A DNA stretch of 64,000 nucleotides. It comes from Planctomycetia bacterium (GTDB lineage Bacteria > Planctomycetota > Phycisphaerae > Phycisphaerales > SM1A02). Positions 63,496 through 64,000 of the stretch are shown here, one piece after another. Under the pieces are notes generated by a model. The model was not told the origin of the DNA. It did no database searches and saw nothing but the letters and a program-made list of their open reading frames with translations. Every line of letters starts with the position of its first letter. The first letter of the stretch is position 1. The position numbers and the translations under genes were made by a program. The stretch covers positions 44,086 to 108,085 of the forward strand of contig SXUI01000070.1 of assembly GCA_005790605.1 (NCBI GenBank), read 5' to 3'.

Positions 63496-64000
63496 CTACG
63501 CTCGTCCGCGGGCCTTGCGGAAGTGCGTGATTGCTGCATTTGTTGAACTATCGTGCGCCAACTTTGGAGTTCGAGTTGCGGATACTTCTGGAATGATGCG
63601 GTTCGCGAGCACTTTGCCGAGCTCGACACCCCATTGGTCAAACGAATTGACATTCCAGATGGCGCCCTGCACAAAGACCTTGTGCTCGTAGAGCGCGATC
63701 AATCGTCCGAGTGAGCGCGGGGACAGCGAATCGCAGAGCAGCAGGTTTGTCGGACGATTCCCGGGGAAGGTCTTGTGCGGCGCCAGCCACGACGGCACGC
63801 CCTCTGCAAGAACTTCCTTGCGCGTCTTCCCGAAGGCGAGCGCTTCGGTTTGCGCGAGCACATTGGCGGCGAGCATGTCTTGATGTGTGCCGAGGTCGTG
63901 GAGCGCCTTCTCGAACAAAATGAAGTCGCATGGAACCGGTGAAGTCCCTTGATGAATCATCTGATAGAAGGCGTGCTGACCGTTCGTGCCTGGTTCGCCC
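63496..64000 (-). CDS. pgi: Glucose-6-phosphate isomerase, 3' part (runs off the window)
   Basis: The last ~168 residues of the enzyme; the 5' part lies beyond position 64000. The minus strand from the window edge reads [19 protein letters not shown], which contains the catalytic histidine region of [45 protein letters not shown] and [15 protein letters not shown] follow, which are PGI signatures. The frame has no stop before the edge, so it is simply cut by the window. PGI interconverts glucose-6-P and fructose-6-P. Confidence 0.95.
   Translation of the reverse strand, partial: GEPGTNGQHAFYQMIHQGTSPVPCDFILFEKALHDLGTHQDMLAANVLAQTEALAFGKTRKEVLAEGVPSWLAPHKTFPGNRPTNLLLCDSLSPRSLGRLIALYEHKVFVQGAIWNVNSFDQWGVELGKVLANRIIPEVSATRTPKLAHDSSTNAAITHFRKARGRA

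Overview
This is a GC-rich chromosomal window with about 57 protein genes, two tRNA genes and short intergenic gaps. No rRNA, CRISPR array, insertion sequence or prophage was recognised. Several features suggest a planctomycete, probably of the Phycisphaerae type. These are a DUF1800-DUF1501 gene pair with a twin-arginine signal, a secreted protein ending in a VPAP-type PEP-CTERM anchor, and a signal-peptide protein with a CX4CH heme-like motif. This assignment is inference; no rRNA marker is present.

Layout. At 1-5.2 kb, ssb faces away from a minus-strand cluster glmU-like, prs, rplY, pth, rpsF, followed upstream by tRNA-Gln. At 5.7-9.7 kb lie an aldehyde dehydrogenase, aat, a PEP-CTERM protein and ychF. 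At 9.8-14.4 kb is an RND efflux pair, then an RluA-type pseudouridine synthase, a TPR-like membrane protein and a HAD hydrolase. At 17.5-20.8 kb is a 1116-residue protein laid out like a fused indolepyruvate oxidoreductase but lacking the cofactor motifs. At 20.8-24.6 kb are rlmN, ispH, queG and a small membrane protein. At 24.7-28.4 kb are a coiled-coil lipoprotein and the CX4CH protein. At 28.5-35.1 kb are a sugar isomerase-like gene, a fungal-type NAD-glutamate dehydrogenase, ribF, a DHH phosphoesterase and a metal-binding lipoprotein. At 35.2-40.8 kb are the DUF1501/DUF1800 pair and a tightly coupled three-gene unit. At 40.9-49.7 kb are an FmdB-like protein without cysteines, ligA, a CYTH protein, ilvC-uppP, a PilZ protein, aroK, rpmH and rnc. 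At 49.9-57.0 kb is a complete phosphate regulon (phoB, phoR, pstS, pstC, pstA, pstB, phoU). At 57.1-64.0 kb are anmK, a UDP-glucuronate decarboxylase, recA, tRNA-Leu, a cysteine desulfurase and the 3' part of pgi.

Two observations stand out. First, two convergent intergenic regions (29526-29802 and 44392-44747) hold copies of a modular palindromic repeat. Its hairpin stems differ between copies but stay paired, while the loop core (GTGAA, or TTCAT when inverted) and the flanking arms (CTTTGAGCGCTCG and CACTCGCTTTGG) are conserved. In the second copy the arms supply the stop codons of both neighbouring genes. Second, ssb and recA, two classic DNA-damage genes, share an upstream GTTC-GGCTTT core. 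At ssb it forms an exact GTTC-N7-GTTC direct repeat, the form used by some LexA proteins.

Many adjacent genes overlap by a start/stop fusion (ATGA, GTGA or TGATG), so translational coupling is common: glmU-prs, the RND pair, isomerase-DUF4442-membrane protein, ilvC-uppP and pstC-pstA.
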